In this document: one piece after another, positions 8,932-19,609 of the stretch
Layout of the letters: every line of letters starts with the position of its first letter
Position numbering within the stretch: the stretch's first letter is position 1
Assembly (NCBI GenBank): GCA_951813575.1
Contig: OX638375.1
Span: 744,001 to 808,000 of the forward strand
DNA from: Candidatus Binatia bacterium
GTDB lineage: Bacteria; Desulfobacterota; Binatia; UBA9968; JAJDTQ01
Length of the DNA stretch: 64,000 bases
Direction: 5' to 3'
Program-made: the position numbers and the translations under genes
Notes under the pieces: generated by a model
What the model saw: only the letters and a program-made list of their open reading frames with translations
Told to the model about the DNA's origin: nothing
Database searches by the model: none

Positions 8932-10257
8932 TCAGCTCTCCCCGGCGCGTTTGACCTTGAGTCTCATCCCGTCGTATCCGACGACCTCGATCCTGTCACC
9001 CGGCTCCAGCCGCTCCGGCCCCTCGGCGGTCCAGACCTCGCCGTGAACGAACACCTTGCCCTTGAGGTCCAGGCGCTCCCGGACCTCGCCGACCTCGCCC
9101 ACAAGCCCCTCGAACCCCAGGGTTGCCTTCCGCCGCTGGGACTTGACCACGAGGACGGTCACCACCAGCACGCACGCGCTCAGGGTGCCCACCGCCGCCA
9201 AAATGATGGCGGGGTCCACCGAGAGGTCCGATCCCTCCACATCGAACAGCAGCAGGGAGCCCAGCGCCAGCGAAACCACGCCGCCGATGCCCAGCAGCCC
9301 GAAGCTTGGAATGAACGCCTCGGCCACCAGCAGACAGATCCCGAGGCCGATCAGCAACAGGCCCGCGTAGTTGATGGGCAGGACCTGGAAGGAGGCCAGC
9401 GCCAGCAACAGCGCGATGCCGCCGGCAATGCCCGGGAACAGCGCCCCCGGGTTCGAGAACTCCATGTACAGGCCGAGGATGCCCGCCATCATCAGCAGGT
9501 AGGCGACGTTGGGGTGTGCGATGATGTTGATGACCTTCTGCTTCAGCCCCATCTCGAAACGCAGGACAGTTACGCCGTTGAAATCGAGGGTGCGCTTGAC
9601 GCCGCCCACGTCCGCCTCGCGCCCGCTGGCCTGCTTGAGCAGATCGCTCACGTCCGTGGCGATGATGTCGATGACACGCTTCTCCAGCGCCTCGGTATCC
9701 GTGATGGATATGCTCCGGCGCACGGCCTGGATGGCGAACTCGGTATTGCGGCCGCGCCTTTGGGCGATGGTCTCGCTGAACGAGGCGGTGAAGTTCTCGA
9801 TCTTCTCGCCCATGACGCCCTTGACTTCCTGACCTCCGCCCGCCACCGGATGGGCCGCCCCGATGTTGGTGCCGGGCGCCATCGCCGCGATGTTGGCCGC
9901 CATGGTGATGAACACGCCGGCCGAGCCCGCCCCCGCTCCGCTGGGCGCCACGTAGACGATGACGGGCAACGGCGCGCTGAGCATCTCCTTGACGATGGAG
10001 CGGGTGGAGGACAGCAGTCCTCCCGGGGTGTCGAGCTGGATGATCAGCGCACGGGCGTTGCCCGCGTGGGCGCGCTGGATGCTCTCGCGTATGTAGTCGT
10101 TGACGGCCGGGTTGATGCCGCCGTCGATGACGATGAGGTTCACGTGGGAACCGGGGGCCGGCTCCGGGGTGGCGCCGCCCGCGCTTACGGCGGCCCAGGC
10201 CAGGCCCAGGAGCAGCAGCATCCCCCACACCCTCGATCCCGACCGCGTATGCATCAT
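8932..10257 (-). CDS. NfeD-type membrane serine protease (long form)
   Basis: The start was placed at the ATG at 10257, where ATGA overlaps the stop of the upstream uracil-DNA glycosylase gene; a signal-like helix ([17 protein letters not shown]) follows. About 441 residues: a ClpP-class protease domain ([31 protein letters not shown], and a Ser-containing [19 protein letters not shown] as the nucleophile region), then four to five membrane helices (about 230-360), then a C-terminal OB-fold NfeD domain ([26 protein letters not shown]). This long architecture is typically partnered with a slipin, which follows directly. The family cleaves stomatin C-termini in archaeal examples; the same role here is inferred. 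Confidence 0.92.
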   Translation of the reverse strand: MMHTRSGSRVWGMLLLLGLAWAAVSAGGATPEPAPGSHVNLIVIDGGINPAVNDYIRESIQRAHAGNARALIIQLDTPGGLLSSTRSIVKEMLSAPLPVIVYVAPSGAGAGSAGVFITMAANIAAMAPGTNIGAAHPVAGGGQEVKGVMGEKIENFTASFSETIAQRRGRNTEFAIQAVRRSISITDTEALEKRVIDIIATDVSDLLKQASGREADVGGVKRTLDFNGVTVLRFEMGLKQKVINIIAHPNVAYLLMMAGILGLYMEFSNPGALFPGIAGGIALLLALASFQVLPINYAGLLLIGLGICLLVAEAFIPSFGLLGIGGVVSLALGSLLLFDVEGSDLSVDPAIILAAVGTLSACVLVVTVLVVKSQRRKATLGFEGLVGEVGEVRERLDLKGKVFVHGEVWTAEGPERLEPGDRIEVVGYDGMRLKVKRAGES

Positions 10258-10979
10258 CCGGGCACCGCCGTTCCGAGCTCCCGCAGGACGCTCTTGATGT
10301 CTTCCCATACGAGCCGTTTGTCCGCCGGGTTCCGCAGCAGATAGGCGGGATGGAAGGTCGGCATCAGCGGGATGCCTTGGTAATCGCGCCATTGTCCGCG
10401 CAGCCGGGAAACCGGCGCGTTGGACCGCAACAGCGTCTGCGCCGCGAACCTCCCCAGCGCGACGAGCACCCGCGGCCTCACCAGCTCGATCTGCCGGATC
10501 AGGAACGGCTCGCACGACGCCACCTCGTCGGGTTCCGGGTCACGGTTGCCGGGCGGACGGCACTTGACCACGTTGGCGATATAGACGTCCTCGCGCCGCA
10601 GCCTCATGCCCTTGGTGATGATGTCGTTGAGCAACTGTCCGGCGCGTCCCACGAATGGCTCCCCCTGGCGGTCCTCGTCCGCCCCCGGCCCCTCCCCCAC
10701 GAACATGACGTCGGCATCCGGGTCGCCCACGCCAAAGACGATGTGGGAGCGCCCCTGCCAAAGCCCGCAACGGCGGCAGTCGCCGAGAATGTCCCGAAGC
10801 TGCCGGAGATCCACGGACGCCCCGGCCTCGCCCTCACCGGACGCCGGCGCCGCATATTCCACCGGCGGCCGCGTGGCCGCGGGCAGCACCCGGATGCCGG
10901 CTGCCTGGTGCTGTTCGAGGCAGCTCCTGAGGGAGGTGGCCGCAACCGCCAACTGCTGCCGTAGCTCGAGCGTGCTCAT
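10254..10979 (-). CDS. Family 4 (type-4) uracil-DNA glycosylase
   Basis: Removes uracil from DNA in base-excision repair. From the ATG at 10979 the protein has 241 residues. An N-terminal extension of about 85 residues precedes the core, which begins with the Fe-S cysteine pair CRRCGLW. Motif A ([25 protein letters not shown]) and the segment [17 protein letters not shown] follow, with further cluster cysteines in KC and SCEPF, then motif HPAYLLR near the C-terminus. The stop overlaps the nfeD start (ATGA), pointing to translational coupling. The frame is open far upstream, but that part overlaps coaBC sense codons and lacks family similarity. Confidence 0.94.
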   Translation of the reverse strand: MSTLELRQQLAVAATSLRSCLEQHQAAGIRVLPAATRPPVEYAAPASGEGEAGASVDLRQLRDILGDCRRCGLWQGRSHIVFGVGDPDADVMFVGEGPGADEDRQGEPFVGRAGQLLNDIITKGMRLRREDVYIANVVKCRPPGNRDPEPDEVASCEPFLIRQIELVRPRVLVALGRFAAQTLLRSNAPVSRLRGQWRDYQGIPLMPTFHPAYLLRNPADKRLVWEDIKSVLRELGTAVPG

Positions 10980-11080
10980 GGTAACGCGAAACAGTCTCTG
11001 ACTTCTGTTTACGCCAAACCGGATGGCATGGCAACGCCGCCGCCGGGCTCTGCAAGACCGTGTGGGGCTCGACGATGGGG

Positions 11081-12289
11081 TCAGGCGCCGCGGCGCCGGG
11101 ATTGATTCTTGTACTGGAGGAACCAGTCGTGGATTCGGTCGGCCACGGCGTCCTTGCTCATGACCGGCAGCGGGGTGGCGGTGCCGTCCCGGTCCAGAAG
11201 GGTGACGGCGTTGGTGTCCACGTCGAAGCCGCTGCCTTCCTGCGTGACGTCGTTGGCCACCAGCAGATCGAGGTTCTTCCGGTGCAGCTTGGCGCGGGCG
11301 TTCTCCATCAGGGACTCGGTCTCCGCGGCAAACCCCACGACGATCTGCTGGCGCTTGCGGGCGCCCAGCTCCGCGACGATATCCGGGTTGGGTACGAACT
11401 CGAGGCGGATGGCTTTGCCGTTCCGCTTCATCTTGGTGCCGGCGGCGGAACGCGGACGGTAGTCGGCCACCGCGGCGGCCATGAAGACCGCCGTCGCCGA
11501 GTCGAACTCGGCCAGCACGGCCTCCCGCATCTCCTCGGCCGTCACCACGGGCACCGTCCTGACGCCCTCGGGAGCGGACAACGCCGTGGGACCGCTGACC
11601 AGCGTCACCTGGGCGCCGCGCCGGGCCGCCGCCCTGGCCAGGGCGTAACCCATCTTCCCCGACGACCGGTTGGAGAAGAAGCGGACCGGATCCAGCGGCT
11701 CCCGGCTGGGCCCGGCGGTGACGACGATCCTCTCGTCCGTGAGATCCCTGGGCCGGAGCAGCCGGCGAGCCTCCTCGACGATGGCCTGCGGTTCCGGCAG
11801 ACGGCCCTTGCCTTCGTAGCCGCAAGCCAGATAGCCCGAAGCCGCCTCCATGACATGGTAGCCGGCGTTCCTCAGCTTCGCGAGGTTGGCCTGTACCAAC
11901 GGGTGCTCCAGCATGTGTACGTTCATGGAAGGCACCACCAGCACAGGCGCCCGCGTTGCGAGCACGACGGTGGTGAGGAGGTCGTCGGCGATTCCGGCGG
12001 CGAGCCTGGCGATGACGTTGGCCGTGGCCGGGGCGACCACCATCAGGTCGGCCCGGTCCGCGAGGTTGATGTGGCCGATCTCGGACTCCTGGGTGAGACT
12101 GAACAGATCGGTGGCCACCGGCGAACCGGAGAGGGTCTGGAAGCTCAGGGGGGTGACGAACTCGGCGGCCGCGCGGGTCATCACGACCCGGACGTCGCAG
12201 GAGTCCTGGACCAGAAGCCTTACCAGCTCCAGGGCCTTGTAGCAGGCGATTCCCCCGGTCACCCCCAGGACGATGTTCGGCTTTTCCAC
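11081..12289 (-). CDS. coaBC: Bifunctional phosphopantothenoylcysteine decarboxylase / phosphopantothenate-cysteine ligase
   Basis: CoaBC performs two successive steps of coenzyme A synthesis. The start was set at the GTG at 12289 because an AAGGAG ribosome site lies 8 bases upstream and the protein then begins [19 protein letters not shown], the usual CoaC start. The CoaC domain (1-180) carries the FMN-site TGGIACYK, the [19 protein letters not shown] loop and [11 protein letters not shown]. The CoaB domain follows with [37 protein letters not shown] and the K-rich KMKRNGK segment. About 402 residues, a normal length. Confidence 0.95.
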   Translation of the reverse strand: MEKPNIVLGVTGGIACYKALELVRLLVQDSCDVRVVMTRAAAEFVTPLSFQTLSGSPVATDLFSLTQESEIGHINLADRADLMVVAPATANVIARLAAGIADDLLTTVVLATRAPVLVVPSMNVHMLEHPLVQANLAKLRNAGYHVMEAASGYLACGYEGKGRLPEPQAIVEEARRLLRPRDLTDERIVVTAGPSREPLDPVRFFSNRSSGKMGYALARAAARRGAQVTLVSGPTALSAPEGVRTVPVVTAEEMREAVLAEFDSATAVFMAAAVADYRPRSAAGTKMKRNGKAIRLEFVPNPDIVAELGARKRQQIVVGFAAETESLMENARAKLHRKNLDLLVANDVTQEGSGFDVDTNAVTLLDRDGTATPLPVMSKDAVADRIHDWFLQYKNQSRRRGA

Positions 12290-12466
12290 GGATCCGCTCC
12301 TTGATGCCCGATGGACAGAACGCCTCGCCAAAGTATCCTATTCATCGAGGGTTTTCAACATTTGGAAACTCGTGGCGCCGGATGCAACGGCGGTTCAAAC
12401 GGTTGATTTCGACGGTTCGTAGTGGTATTCGGACCAAACCCTTCCGGGACCAGACACCAGACACCC

Positions 12467-13201
12467 ATGCAAACCTTCCGGCTGTTCGTTCTGCTTCTGC
12501 TATTGCCGCTGACCATGCCCCAGCCGGCCCACGCCCAGGTCAACGGCGGGGACACGTCGGATTCCAGGGAACTGAGCACCCGGGACACGCACTATGACCC
12601 GGTGGAGTCGATCAACTACAGGGTCTTCGAGTTCAACTCGGGGTTCGACGCATTCGTGCTGAAACCCGTGGCCCAGGGCTATGACGCGGTCGTCCCGGCC
12701 CCGTTGCAGACGGGCATTCGCAATGCCGTCGACAACCTCGGCGTGATCCGGAAAGTCGTCAACAACCTGCTGCAGGGTAAGCCCCTCGCGGCCGGCCGCG
12801 AGACGGCCCGTTTCCTCATCAACACCACCCTGGGCATCGCCGGGCTCTTCGATGTGGCGGACGAGATCGGCCTGGCGCCCAGCGACCAGGACATGGGGAT
12901 CACCCTGGGGCTTTACGGGGCCAGCCACGGCGCCTATCTCGTGCTGCCGCTGCTGCCGGTGACCACCGTGAGGGACGGGCTGGGGACGGTGGCGGATTCC
13001 CTGATGGATCCGCTCGCATGGCTGACGCCCTTCTATGTCCCCTTGAGCATCCGTGCCGTGGACACGGTCAACAGCCGCGCACGGAACATGGACGCGTTCG
13101 AGGAGCTGGAACGCAGCATCGACCCTTACGGCGCGCTGCGGAACGCCTATCTGCAAATCCGGCAGCACAAGCTCGAAGAGGCCAGAGCCGAGGGGCCGTA
13201 G
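12467..13201 (+). CDS. mlaA: MlaA (VacJ) family outer-membrane lipid-asymmetry protein
   Basis: MlaA removes misplaced phospholipids from the outer leaflet of the outer membrane and hands them to the Mla pathway. The start was placed at the ATG at 12467, followed by a signal peptide ([19 protein letters not shown]). Family motifs are [69 protein letters not shown] and [10 protein letters not shown]. The predicted cleavage site lacks a lipobox cysteine (AHA then Gln), so this copy would be a soluble or peripherally bound form rather than a lipoprotein, unlike E. coli MlaA. No other mla genes are in the window. Confidence 0.9.
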   Translation: MQTFRLFVLLLLLPLTMPQPAHAQVNGGDTSDSRELSTRDTHYDPVESINYRVFEFNSGFDAFVLKPVAQGYDAVVPAPLQTGIRNAVDNLGVIRKVVNNLLQGKPLAAGRETARFLINTTLGIAGLFDVADEIGLAPSDQDMGITLGLYGASHGAYLVLPLLPVTTVRDGLGTVADSLMDPLAWLTPFYVPLSIRAVDTVNSRARNMDAFEELERSIDPYGALRNAYLQIRQHKLEEARAEGP

Positions 13202-13253
13202 CTCCTCGGGCCGCGGCGGGGCACGGCCGGGGCAGCCTCCGGACGTCACGAAC

Positions 13254-14366
13254 ATGGGCAAACCCTCACTCCTTTCCGGCAGGAAGATCGACCCCAGACC
13301 CATCGATGCGGCCACCACCATCGTGGACCTCATCGACGACAACTTCGTCTCCTACAACAGCGGCCGCCTCCGGGAAGCCTGTCAGCTCTTCAACGAGAAG
13401 ATCCTCGCGGATGACGTGACCGTGGGGCTGAGCATCACCGGGGCGCTCACTCCGGCCGGGCTCGGCATGACCGCGTTCATCCCGCTCATCGAGAACGGCT
13501 TTGTGGACTGGATCGTCAGCACCGGCGCGAACCTCTATCACGACACGCACTTCGCCATCGGCCTTTCCATGCACCGGGGCTCCTTCGAGGCGGACGACGT
13601 GGACCTGCGGGAACAGGGCGTCGTGCGCATCTACGACATCTTCTTCGACTACGACGTGCTCATCTCCACCGACGACTTCTTTCGCGAGATCCTGAAGGCC
13701 CCGGAGTTCCAGAAAGAAATGGGAACCGCGGAGATGCACTACCGGGTGGGCCGGTACCTCGACGAGCGCGAGAAGATCCTGGGACTCGAGCGGCGCTCGC
13801 TGCTGGCCGCCGCCTACCGGTGCGGCGTGCCGGTGTACACGTCGTCGCCGGGAGACAGCTCCATCGGCATGAACGTGGCGGCCCTGGCCCTCAAGGGCAA
13901 CGGCCTGCGCTTCGACGTCTCGCGCGACGTCAACGAATCCGCGGCCCTGGTGCTCGAGGCCAAGCGCGCGGGCGGACGCAGCGCGGCCGTGATCCTCGGC
14001 GGCGGATCGCCCAAGAACTTCCTGCTGCAGACCGAACCCCACATCCAGGAAGTGCTCGGGCTGGAGGAGAAGGGTTTCGACTACTTCATCCAGATCACCG
14101 ACGCGCGCGTGGACACCGGCGGCCTTTCCGGAGCCACGCCCGCGGAGGCGGTGAGCTGGGGCAAGGTGGACCCGGACCAACTTCCCAACTCGGTGGTCTG
14201 CTACGTCGACAGCACCATTGCCGTGCCGTTGATGACGGCCTATGCCATCGGCAAGCGGCCGCCGCGGACCCTGAAGCGCCTCTACGACACACGCGACCAG
14301 GCCCTCGAACACATCGCCGAAGAGATACGGGAGAAGTTCGGCAACGTGCCGCTGGCCCAGCGCTGA
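13254..14366 (+). CDS. Deoxyhypusine synthase-like / homospermidine synthase-like protein
   Basis: The 370-residue protein starts at the ATG at 13254, 52 bases after mlaA. It resembles the deoxyhypusine synthase family: [38 protein letters not shown] is the NAD-binding region, and [19 protein letters not shown] carries the conserved lysine that forms the enzyme-butylimine intermediate. [19 protein letters not shown] follows. Bacteria lack eIF5A, so bacterial members usually act on polyamines (homospermidine or carboxyspermidine-type chemistry). The substrate here is not determinable from sequence. No other polyamine gene is adjacent. Confidence 0.88.
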   Translation: MGKPSLLSGRKIDPRPIDAATTIVDLIDDNFVSYNSGRLREACQLFNEKILADDVTVGLSITGALTPAGLGMTAFIPLIENGFVDWIVSTGANLYHDTHFAIGLSMHRGSFEADDVDLREQGVVRIYDIFFDYDVLISTDDFFREILKAPEFQKEMGTAEMHYRVGRYLDEREKILGLERRSLLAAAYRCGVPVYTSSPGDSSIGMNVAALALKGNGLRFDVSRDVNESAALVLEAKRAGGRSAAVILGGGSPKNFLLQTEPHIQEVLGLEEKGFDYFIQITDARVDTGGLSGATPAEAVSWGKVDPDQLPNSVVCYVDSTIAVPLMTAYAIGKRPPRTLKRLYDTRDQALEHIAEEIREKFGNVPLAQR

Positions 14367-14415
14367 CGACACGGTTGCGTCCCGGCGGGTCCTCGCCCCG
14401 CTCACGCGTGCCACC

Positions 14416-15669
14416 ATGCCCACGCCCCCTACCCCCAAGGCCTTCTTCAAGGTCGTGACGCCGGCGGAGGCCCTGGAGCTGCTTCGCCAGGTGTCCGCGG
14501 TGGACTCCGAAGTCGTCGACACCGTCGAGGCCCGGGGCCGCGTCCTGGCCGAGGACCTCCATTCCCGCGCCGACCTGCCCCACTTCGACCGGGCGGGCAT
14601 GGACGGTTACGCCGTCCTGGCCCGGGACACCTTCGGCGCCAGCACCGGCCTGCCGGCCTACCTGACACTGGCCGGAACCGTGGAAATGGGCCGGGCAGTC
14701 ACCCGCCGGCTGCTTCCCCGCGAAGCCATGTGCATCTCCACCGGCGGCATGCTGCCGCCCGGGAGCGACGCCGTGGTGATGGTCGAGCACACCGAGGAGA
14801 CCGGCGACGGCGCGGTGGAGATCCACCGGGCCGCCTCGCCCTGGCTCAACGTCATACGGGTCGGCGACGACATCCGGGCCGGCGACCCGGTGTTCCCCCG
14901 CGGGCGCCGGTTGCGGGCCCACGACCTCGGCGCCCTGACCGGCATCGGCATCGCTTCGGTCCGAGTCTACCGCAAGCCGCGGGTGACCCTCGTCTCCACC
15001 GGCGACGAGATCGTTGCCGCGGACCGGGAGCCGCGTCCCGGGCAGGTGCGGAACATCAACCAGCATTCGCTGGCGGGGCTCGTGGCCGAGTGCGGAGCCG
15101 AGCTCAACGACTTGGGCGTCGTGGCCGACGACGCCGGCGACCTGCGCGCCGCCCTGGCGGCGGGACTGGACTGGGGCGACCTGGTGCTGCTGTCCGGCGG
15201 CAGCTCCATGGGCACCCGCGACATGGCGGTGGACGTGATCCGGTCGCTGCCCCAAGCGGGTATCCTCTTTCACGGCATCTCCGTCAGCCCGGGGAAACCC
15301 ACCATCTACGCCCGGGCCGCGGGGAAACCCGTGCTGGGGCTCCCGGGGTATCCGGTATCCGCGCTGGTGATATTCGATCTGTTCGCGGCACCCTTGATCC
15401 GCGCCCTGTCGGGCGAAAACCCGCCGGCCGCCGGCGCGCGGCGCAACACCGTCCGGGCCGTGATGGACACCAACGTGTCGTCCCAGACCGGCCGCGAGGA
15501 CTACCTGCGCGTCACCCTGGAACGACGCGGCGACGTGCTCCATGCCTCGCCGCTGCCGAGCAAGTCGGGCGCCATCTTCACCCTGGTCAAGGCCGACGGC
15601 ATGGTCCGCATCGACCTCAACCGCGAAGGACTCGAACAGGGCGAGGAGGTGGAGGTGCTGCTTTTCTGA
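14416..15669 (+). CDS. moeA: Molybdopterin molybdenumtransferase MoeA
   Basis: Inserts molybdate into adenylylated molybdopterin to make the molybdenum cofactor. 417 residues with the MoeA domain order: N-terminal VTPAEALELLRQV and LPHFDRAGMDGYAVLA, linker VMVEHTEETGDG, and the MoaB/Mog-like core with VTLVSTGDEIV, the GGSSMGTRDM loop and SVSPGKPTIYAR, then VLGLPGYPVSALVIF. The C-terminal beta domain is complete. A second MoeA-like gene follows 49 bases downstream, the usual tandem arrangement in organisms with several molybdo- or tungsto-enzymes. Confidence 0.95.
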   Translation: MPTPPTPKAFFKVVTPAEALELLRQVSAVDSEVVDTVEARGRVLAEDLHSRADLPHFDRAGMDGYAVLARDTFGASTGLPAYLTLAGTVEMGRAVTRRLLPREAMCISTGGMLPPGSDAVVMVEHTEETGDGAVEIHRAASPWLNVIRVGDDIRAGDPVFPRGRRLRAHDLGALTGIGIASVRVYRKPRVTLVSTGDEIVAADREPRPGQVRNINQHSLAGLVAECGAELNDLGVVADDAGDLRAALAAGLDWGDLVLLSGGSSMGTRDMAVDVIRSLPQAGILFHGISVSPGKPTIYARAAGKPVLGLPGYPVSALVIFDLFAAPLIRALSGENPPAAGARRNTVRAVMDTNVSSQTGREDYLRVTLERRGDVLHASPLPSKSGAIFTLVKADGMVRIDLNREGLEQGEEVEVLLF

Positions 15670-15718
15670 TACCCTGCTCCCTGAAACCGTTCGGAGACAG
15701 GGACACGTTCGGGGACAC

Positions 15719-17653
15719 ATGGCGCGAAAACGGTACCTCAAGAAAACTCCGCTGGAGCAGGCGCGCGAGCTGTTCCTGAGCCGCGTTGACGAGACCGGCC
15801 TGGAGGACGAGACCGTGGACGTCGGCCAGGCGCTCCACCGCGTCACCGCCGAGCCGGTGTTCGCGAAGCTGTCCTCGCCGCACTACCACGGTTCCGCCAT
15901 GGACGGGATCTGCGTGCGGGCGGAGGACACCTTCGGAGCCACGGAGTTCGCGCCCCGCGAGCTCCGGCTGCTCACGGACGCGGCCGAGCCGAGCCGCCGC
16001 TTCGCCTACCTGGACACCGGCCAGCCGCTGCCGCCCTGGGCCAACGCGGTGATCATGATCGAGCAGGTCCGGGAGGTCGACGAGACCACCGTGTCCATCG
16101 ACCAGGCCGCCACCCCGTGGCAGAACGTGCGCCTGGTGGGCGAGGACGTGGTGGCTACCGAGTTGCTGTTGCCGCGCAGCCACCGGCTGAGGCCCTACGA
16201 CCTCGGCGCCATCCTGGCGGCGGGCCACACCACGGTGCGGGTCAAGGCGCGTCCCCGGGTGGCGATCCTGCCCACCGGCGACGAGATCACCGCTCCGGGA
16301 GAGCCGGCCGCGGCCGGCCAGATCATCGATTTCAATTCCACCGTGCTGGCGGCCATGGTCACCGAGTGCGGCGGCACGCCCGTCATCTTCCCCGCCGTCC
16401 CGGACGACCCCGCGCTGTTGAAACAGGCCCTCGGCGAAGCCTTGAGGGACCATCACCTGGTGGCGCTCATCGCCGGATCGTCGGCCGGCGAGCACGACTT
16501 CACCGCCGAGGTCATCGACGACGCGGGAGAGTTGCTGGTGCACGGCATCGAGGTCATGCCCGGCAAACCCGCCGTCCTCGGGGTGGCGGCGGGCAGGCCC
16601 GTCATCGGCATCCCCGGCTACCCGGTCTCCGCAATCGTCGTCGCCCGGGAGCTCCTCCAGCCCGCCTTGCAGCGCCTTCTGGGCGCAAGCCCGGGCTCTC
16701 CCGCCCGGGTCCGCGCCGTCGCGCCCCGGAAGATCCCCTCCCGGCTGGGCCTGGAGGAGTTCGTCCGGGTCACGCTGGGGAGAGTCGCGGACAGGCTCAT
16801 GGCCGTCCCGCTGGCGCGCGGCGCGGGCGTTATCAGCACCATGGTCCGGGCCGACGGCTTCCTGCGGATCCCGGGGATGGTGGAAGGCATCAACGCCGGC
16901 GAGGAGGTGGACGTCGAGCTGCTGCGCTCACCCGAAGAGGTGGAGCACACGATCCTGTGCACGGGCAGCCATGATCTCTCCATCAGCGTGCTGGAGGACC
17001 AGCTCAAGCGCCGGGACCCGCGGCTCAAGATCGCCACCGCCAACGTCGGAAGTCTCGGCGGACTCCATTCCATCCGCCGCGGCGAGACGCACATGGCGGG
17101 CACCCACCTGCTGGACCCGGCCACCGGCGCCTACAACGTCCCGGACATCGAGCGGGTGATGCCCGGGTTGCCCGTCGTCCTCGTACACTGCGTCAAGCGC
17201 CGGCAGGGGCTGCTGATCCCCCGCGGCAACCCCAAGGAACTGTCGGGCATCGCCGATCTGGGCCATCCGGGCCTGCGGTTCGTCAACCGCCAACCAGGCT
17301 CGGGTACACGGGTGCTGCTGGACTACAAGCTCGCACAACTCCACATGAATGCGAGCGCCATCCAGGGCTACGAGCACGAGGAGTTCACGCACATGGCCGT
17401 CGCCGTTGCCGTTGCCAGCGGCCTCGCGGACGTCGGCCTGGGTATTCTATCGGCCGCCGATGCCCTTGGACTGGATTTCATTCCGGTAGGCGACGAGCAA
17501 TACGATCTTCTGATGCTGCGGTCGTTCTACGAGTCGCCCGCCGGGGCCACGCTGCTGGCCGTCATCCGCTCCGAGGAATTCCGGCGGGCCATGCACTCCC
17601 TCGGCGGCTACGACACCGGCGAAACGGGTGCCATCCTCTACGAGCAGGGATGA
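15719..17653 (+). CDS. MoeA fused to a periplasmic-binding-protein-like domain
   Basis: From the ATG at 15719 the protein has 644 residues. Residues 1-405 or so form a MoeA domain (SSPHYHGSAMDGICVRA, VAILPTGDEITAPGE, AGSSAGEHDFTAEVI, GIPGYPVSAIVVARE). Residues 415-640 form a PBP-like domain of the ModE-associated/substrate-binding type (ILCTGSHDLSISVLEDQLKR, HMAGTHLLDPATGAYNV, the LIPRGNPKELSGIADL segment, FVNRQPGSGTRVLLDYKL, VGLGILSAADALGLDFIPVGDEQYDLL). The combination is known in molybdenum/tungsten cofactor loci, where the PBP part is thought to sense molybdate or tungstate. Its location after moeA suggests a paired role; metal preference is unknown. Confidence 0.93.
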   Translation: MARKRYLKKTPLEQARELFLSRVDETGLEDETVDVGQALHRVTAEPVFAKLSSPHYHGSAMDGICVRAEDTFGATEFAPRELRLLTDAAEPSRRFAYLDTGQPLPPWANAVIMIEQVREVDETTVSIDQAATPWQNVRLVGEDVVATELLLPRSHRLRPYDLGAILAAGHTTVRVKARPRVAILPTGDEITAPGEPAAAGQIIDFNSTVLAAMVTECGGTPVIFPAVPDDPALLKQALGEALRDHHLVALIAGSSAGEHDFTAEVIDDAGELLVHGIEVMPGKPAVLGVAAGRPVIGIPGYPVSAIVVARELLQPALQRLLGASPGSPARVRAVAPRKIPSRLGLEEFVRVTLGRVADRLMAVPLARGAGVISTMVRADGFLRIPGMVEGINAGEEVDVELLRSPEEVEHTILCTGSHDLSISVLEDQLKRRDPRLKIATANVGSLGGLHSIRRGETHMAGTHLLDPATGAYNVPDIERVMPGLPVVLVHCVKRRQGLLIPRGNPKELSGIADLGHPGLRFVNRQPGSGTRVLLDYKLAQLHMNASAIQGYEHEEFTHMAVAVAVASGLADVGLGILSAADALGLDFIPVGDEQYDLLMLRSFYESPAGATLLAVIRSEEFRRAMHSLGGYDTGETGAILYEQG

Positions 17654-17691
17654 CGAGTGGGACGAGAGTGGGACGGCCGGATTCGTGATGC

Positions 17692-17778
17692 TGGTGCCGG
17701 GAGCCGGACTTGAACCGGCACAGGCCGAGGCCCGCGGGATTTTAAGTCCCGTGTGTCTACCCATTCCACCATCCCGGC
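17692..17778 (-). tRNA. tRNA-Leu (anticodon UAA)
   Basis: On the minus strand the 87-nt sequence begins GCCGGGA and ends TCCCGGC-A-CCA, giving a perfect 7-bp acceptor stem with an encoded CCA. The anticodon stem-loop GGGACTTAAAATCCC presents UAA. A long variable arm (class II) and a TTCAAGT T-loop flanked by GCCGG/CCGGC complete the leucine-type cloverleaf. It lies between the convergent moeA-PBP gene and the ABC permease gene; no integrase or duplicated 3' end is visible nearby. Confidence 0.97.
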
Positions 17779-17839
17779 GCAACGTATTCCCATTAACTTA
17801 GCGCTATCTCTCCGTCAACAGAGTTCCCTCGTACGGCGC

Positions 17840-19609
17840 TCACGACTCCTGCCGGCGGCTCATGCGGGCCACCGTCCACCGCCCGCCCACCGTGAGAATC
17901 GCCAGGACCACGATGAGCGCGACTCCCAGTGCGGCGGTTTGACCCGGATCCCCGTCTTCCCAGGTGTGCCACATGACCACGGACAACAACCAGTTCTCCC
18001 GCGTAGCCAGGATCAACGGAACGGAGAAGTTTCGCAGTGAATGGGACGCCACCCAGATCCAGCCGCCGATGAACGCCGGCAACACCAGAGGGAGGACGAT
18101 CCGCCGCATGAGGGTCAGCCATTTGGCGCCGGACACGTGGCTCGCCTCCTCCAGCTCGACGTGAACCTGGGCGAGGGCGGCGGTCATGCTGCGGCTCCCG
18201 AAGGCCACGTAGCTCACGGTCAGTCCCAGCACGATGATCCAGACCGTCCCGTAAAGATGCAGACTGCTCAGCGGCGGCTGAAGATACAGGAACAGGAACG
18301 CGATGGCGATGATGACCCCGGGAAGCGCGTGGGGCAGGAAGGTGACGGCATCGAGCACCGTCCTTCCCCTGAACCGTTTTCGGAGGATGACCCAGGCGAC
18401 GACAAGGGAAAGCAGCATGGTCAGGGTGGCGGCGCTCAGGGCCACCACGATCGTGTTGACAGTCGCATCCAGGACGTCGCTGTCGGTAAAGATCGCCCGG
18501 TAGTGATTCAGTGTCAGATCGGACAGCAGTTCCCAGGAGGGCGTCATGTAGACCGGCAGAAGGGAGCTCCAGAACAGGACGAAGCTGGGCGCCGCGATGG
18601 TCAGGCCAAAGTACAGGAGAAATACCGACAGCGCCGCATAGCGCCATTTTCCCAGCGCCACGACCCGCGGCCGGTAGCCCTTGCCGGTGATGGTGGCGAA
18701 GCGCCCTTCCTGTCTCATGGCGTACCGGTACAAGTAGACCAGGAGAATGCTGACCAGAAGAAAGGTGGCGCCCAAAGCGGCGGACAGGCCGTACTCGGGG
18801 GGCGTATACCGCTGGGTGGTATAGAAGATGTAGGTGGGGAACACGTGAATTCGCGCCGGCAGGCCGATGATCAGCGGGACCTCCAGCGACTCGAGGTGAG
18901 TCATGAAACTGTACATGGTGGCGCCGAGGATGGCGGGGGTCAGCAGCGGGATGAAGATTCCGAAGAAGGTCCTGCGGCCGGATGCCCCGGCCACCCGGGC
19001 CGCCTCCTCCAGGCTCGGGTCCATGGCCCTGAAGGCTCCCACCATGATGAGGAAGGTGGTGGTGACGCCCCGCAACCCTTCCAGCAGGACCATGCCCCAG
19101 AGGCTGTAGATGTTCAGCGGGCCGGTGGCGGTCTCCACTCCAAAGAATCCCAGGACACTTCGCATCCAGACGTTGAACAGGCCGATCTGGGGCGACAGGA
19201 GAAACGTCCAGGACACGGCGAACAGCAGTCCCGGTATGGCCATGGGGACGAGGATCAAGCCCCAGGCGACGTTCCGGAAAGGCATGTCGGTACGTTCGGT
19301 GAGGAAGGCGAACAACGTTGCCAGGGCCACCGAGAGGGCCGTGCTGAATCCGGCCAGCAGGGCCGTGTTGAAGAACATGGAGTAGGTCTGCGGGTCCGAA
19401 TAGGCGCTGGCGTAGTGTTCAAGCGTGAATCCGCCGGGATCCCAGGGGTTTCCCAGCCGAAAGCTGAAGATGATCAGGGTTGCCAGGGGTACGATCACGA
19501 GCCATACGGTCAGCAGAATGGCCAGCACGACCACGAGATGCTCTCGTGCCCACCTGAGCTTTCTCAACGCTCCATCCGAAACGGCCGATCTCGTTGTTTC
19601 CGCTTGCAT
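17840..19609 (-). CDS. ABC transporter permease, fused two-domain (FbpB/ThiP-like)
   Basis: The 589-residue inner-membrane protein holds two homologous BinPDT permease units (about 20-290 and 325-585). Each has about six helices and an EAA loop (DPSLEEAARVAGASGRRTFFGIFIPLLTP in the first, VHVELEEASHVSGAKWLTLMRRIVLPLVLP in the second). This duplicated arrangement is typical of ferric-iron (FbpB), thiamine (ThiP) and phosphonate-type importers. Its likely binding protein is at 20792-21892 on the same strand. No ATPase is adjacent; an ATPase of matching type is at 57444-58199 but about 38 kb away. Substrate unknown. Confidence 0.9.
   Translation of the reverse strand: MQAETTRSAVSDGALRKLRWAREHLVVVLAILLTVWLVIVPLATLIIFSFRLGNPWDPGGFTLEHYASAYSDPQTYSMFFNTALLAGFSTALSVALATLFAFLTERTDMPFRNVAWGLILVPMAIPGLLFAVSWTFLLSPQIGLFNVWMRSVLGFFGVETATGPLNIYSLWGMVLLEGLRGVTTTFLIMVGAFRAMDPSLEEAARVAGASGRRTFFGIFIPLLTPAILGATMYSFMTHLESLEVPLIIGLPARIHVFPTYIFYTTQRYTPPEYGLSAALGATFLLVSILLVYLYRYAMRQEGRFATITGKGYRPRVVALGKWRYAALSVFLLYFGLTIAAPSFVLFWSSLLPVYMTPSWELLSDLTLNHYRAIFTDSDVLDATVNTIVVALSAATLTMLLSLVVAWVILRKRFRGRTVLDAVTFLPHALPGVIIAIAFLFLYLQPPLSSLHLYGTVWIIVLGLTVSYVAFGSRSMTAALAQVHVELEEASHVSGAKWLTLMRRIVLPLVLPAFIGGWIWVASHSLRNFSVPLILATRENWLLSVVMWHTWEDGDPGQTAALGVALIVVLAILTVGGRWTVARMSRRQES

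Noticed and set aside
7174-10344. Open plus-strand frame of 1056 codons opposite queA, slipin and nfeD
   Set aside because: Crosses three conserved genes and two intergenic gaps; no recognisable domain, high His/Arg/Gln. An antisense shadow.
17692-17839. Integration site of a mobile element at tRNA-Leu
   Set aside because: No integrase, no duplicated tRNA 3' end and no change of gene character next to it.
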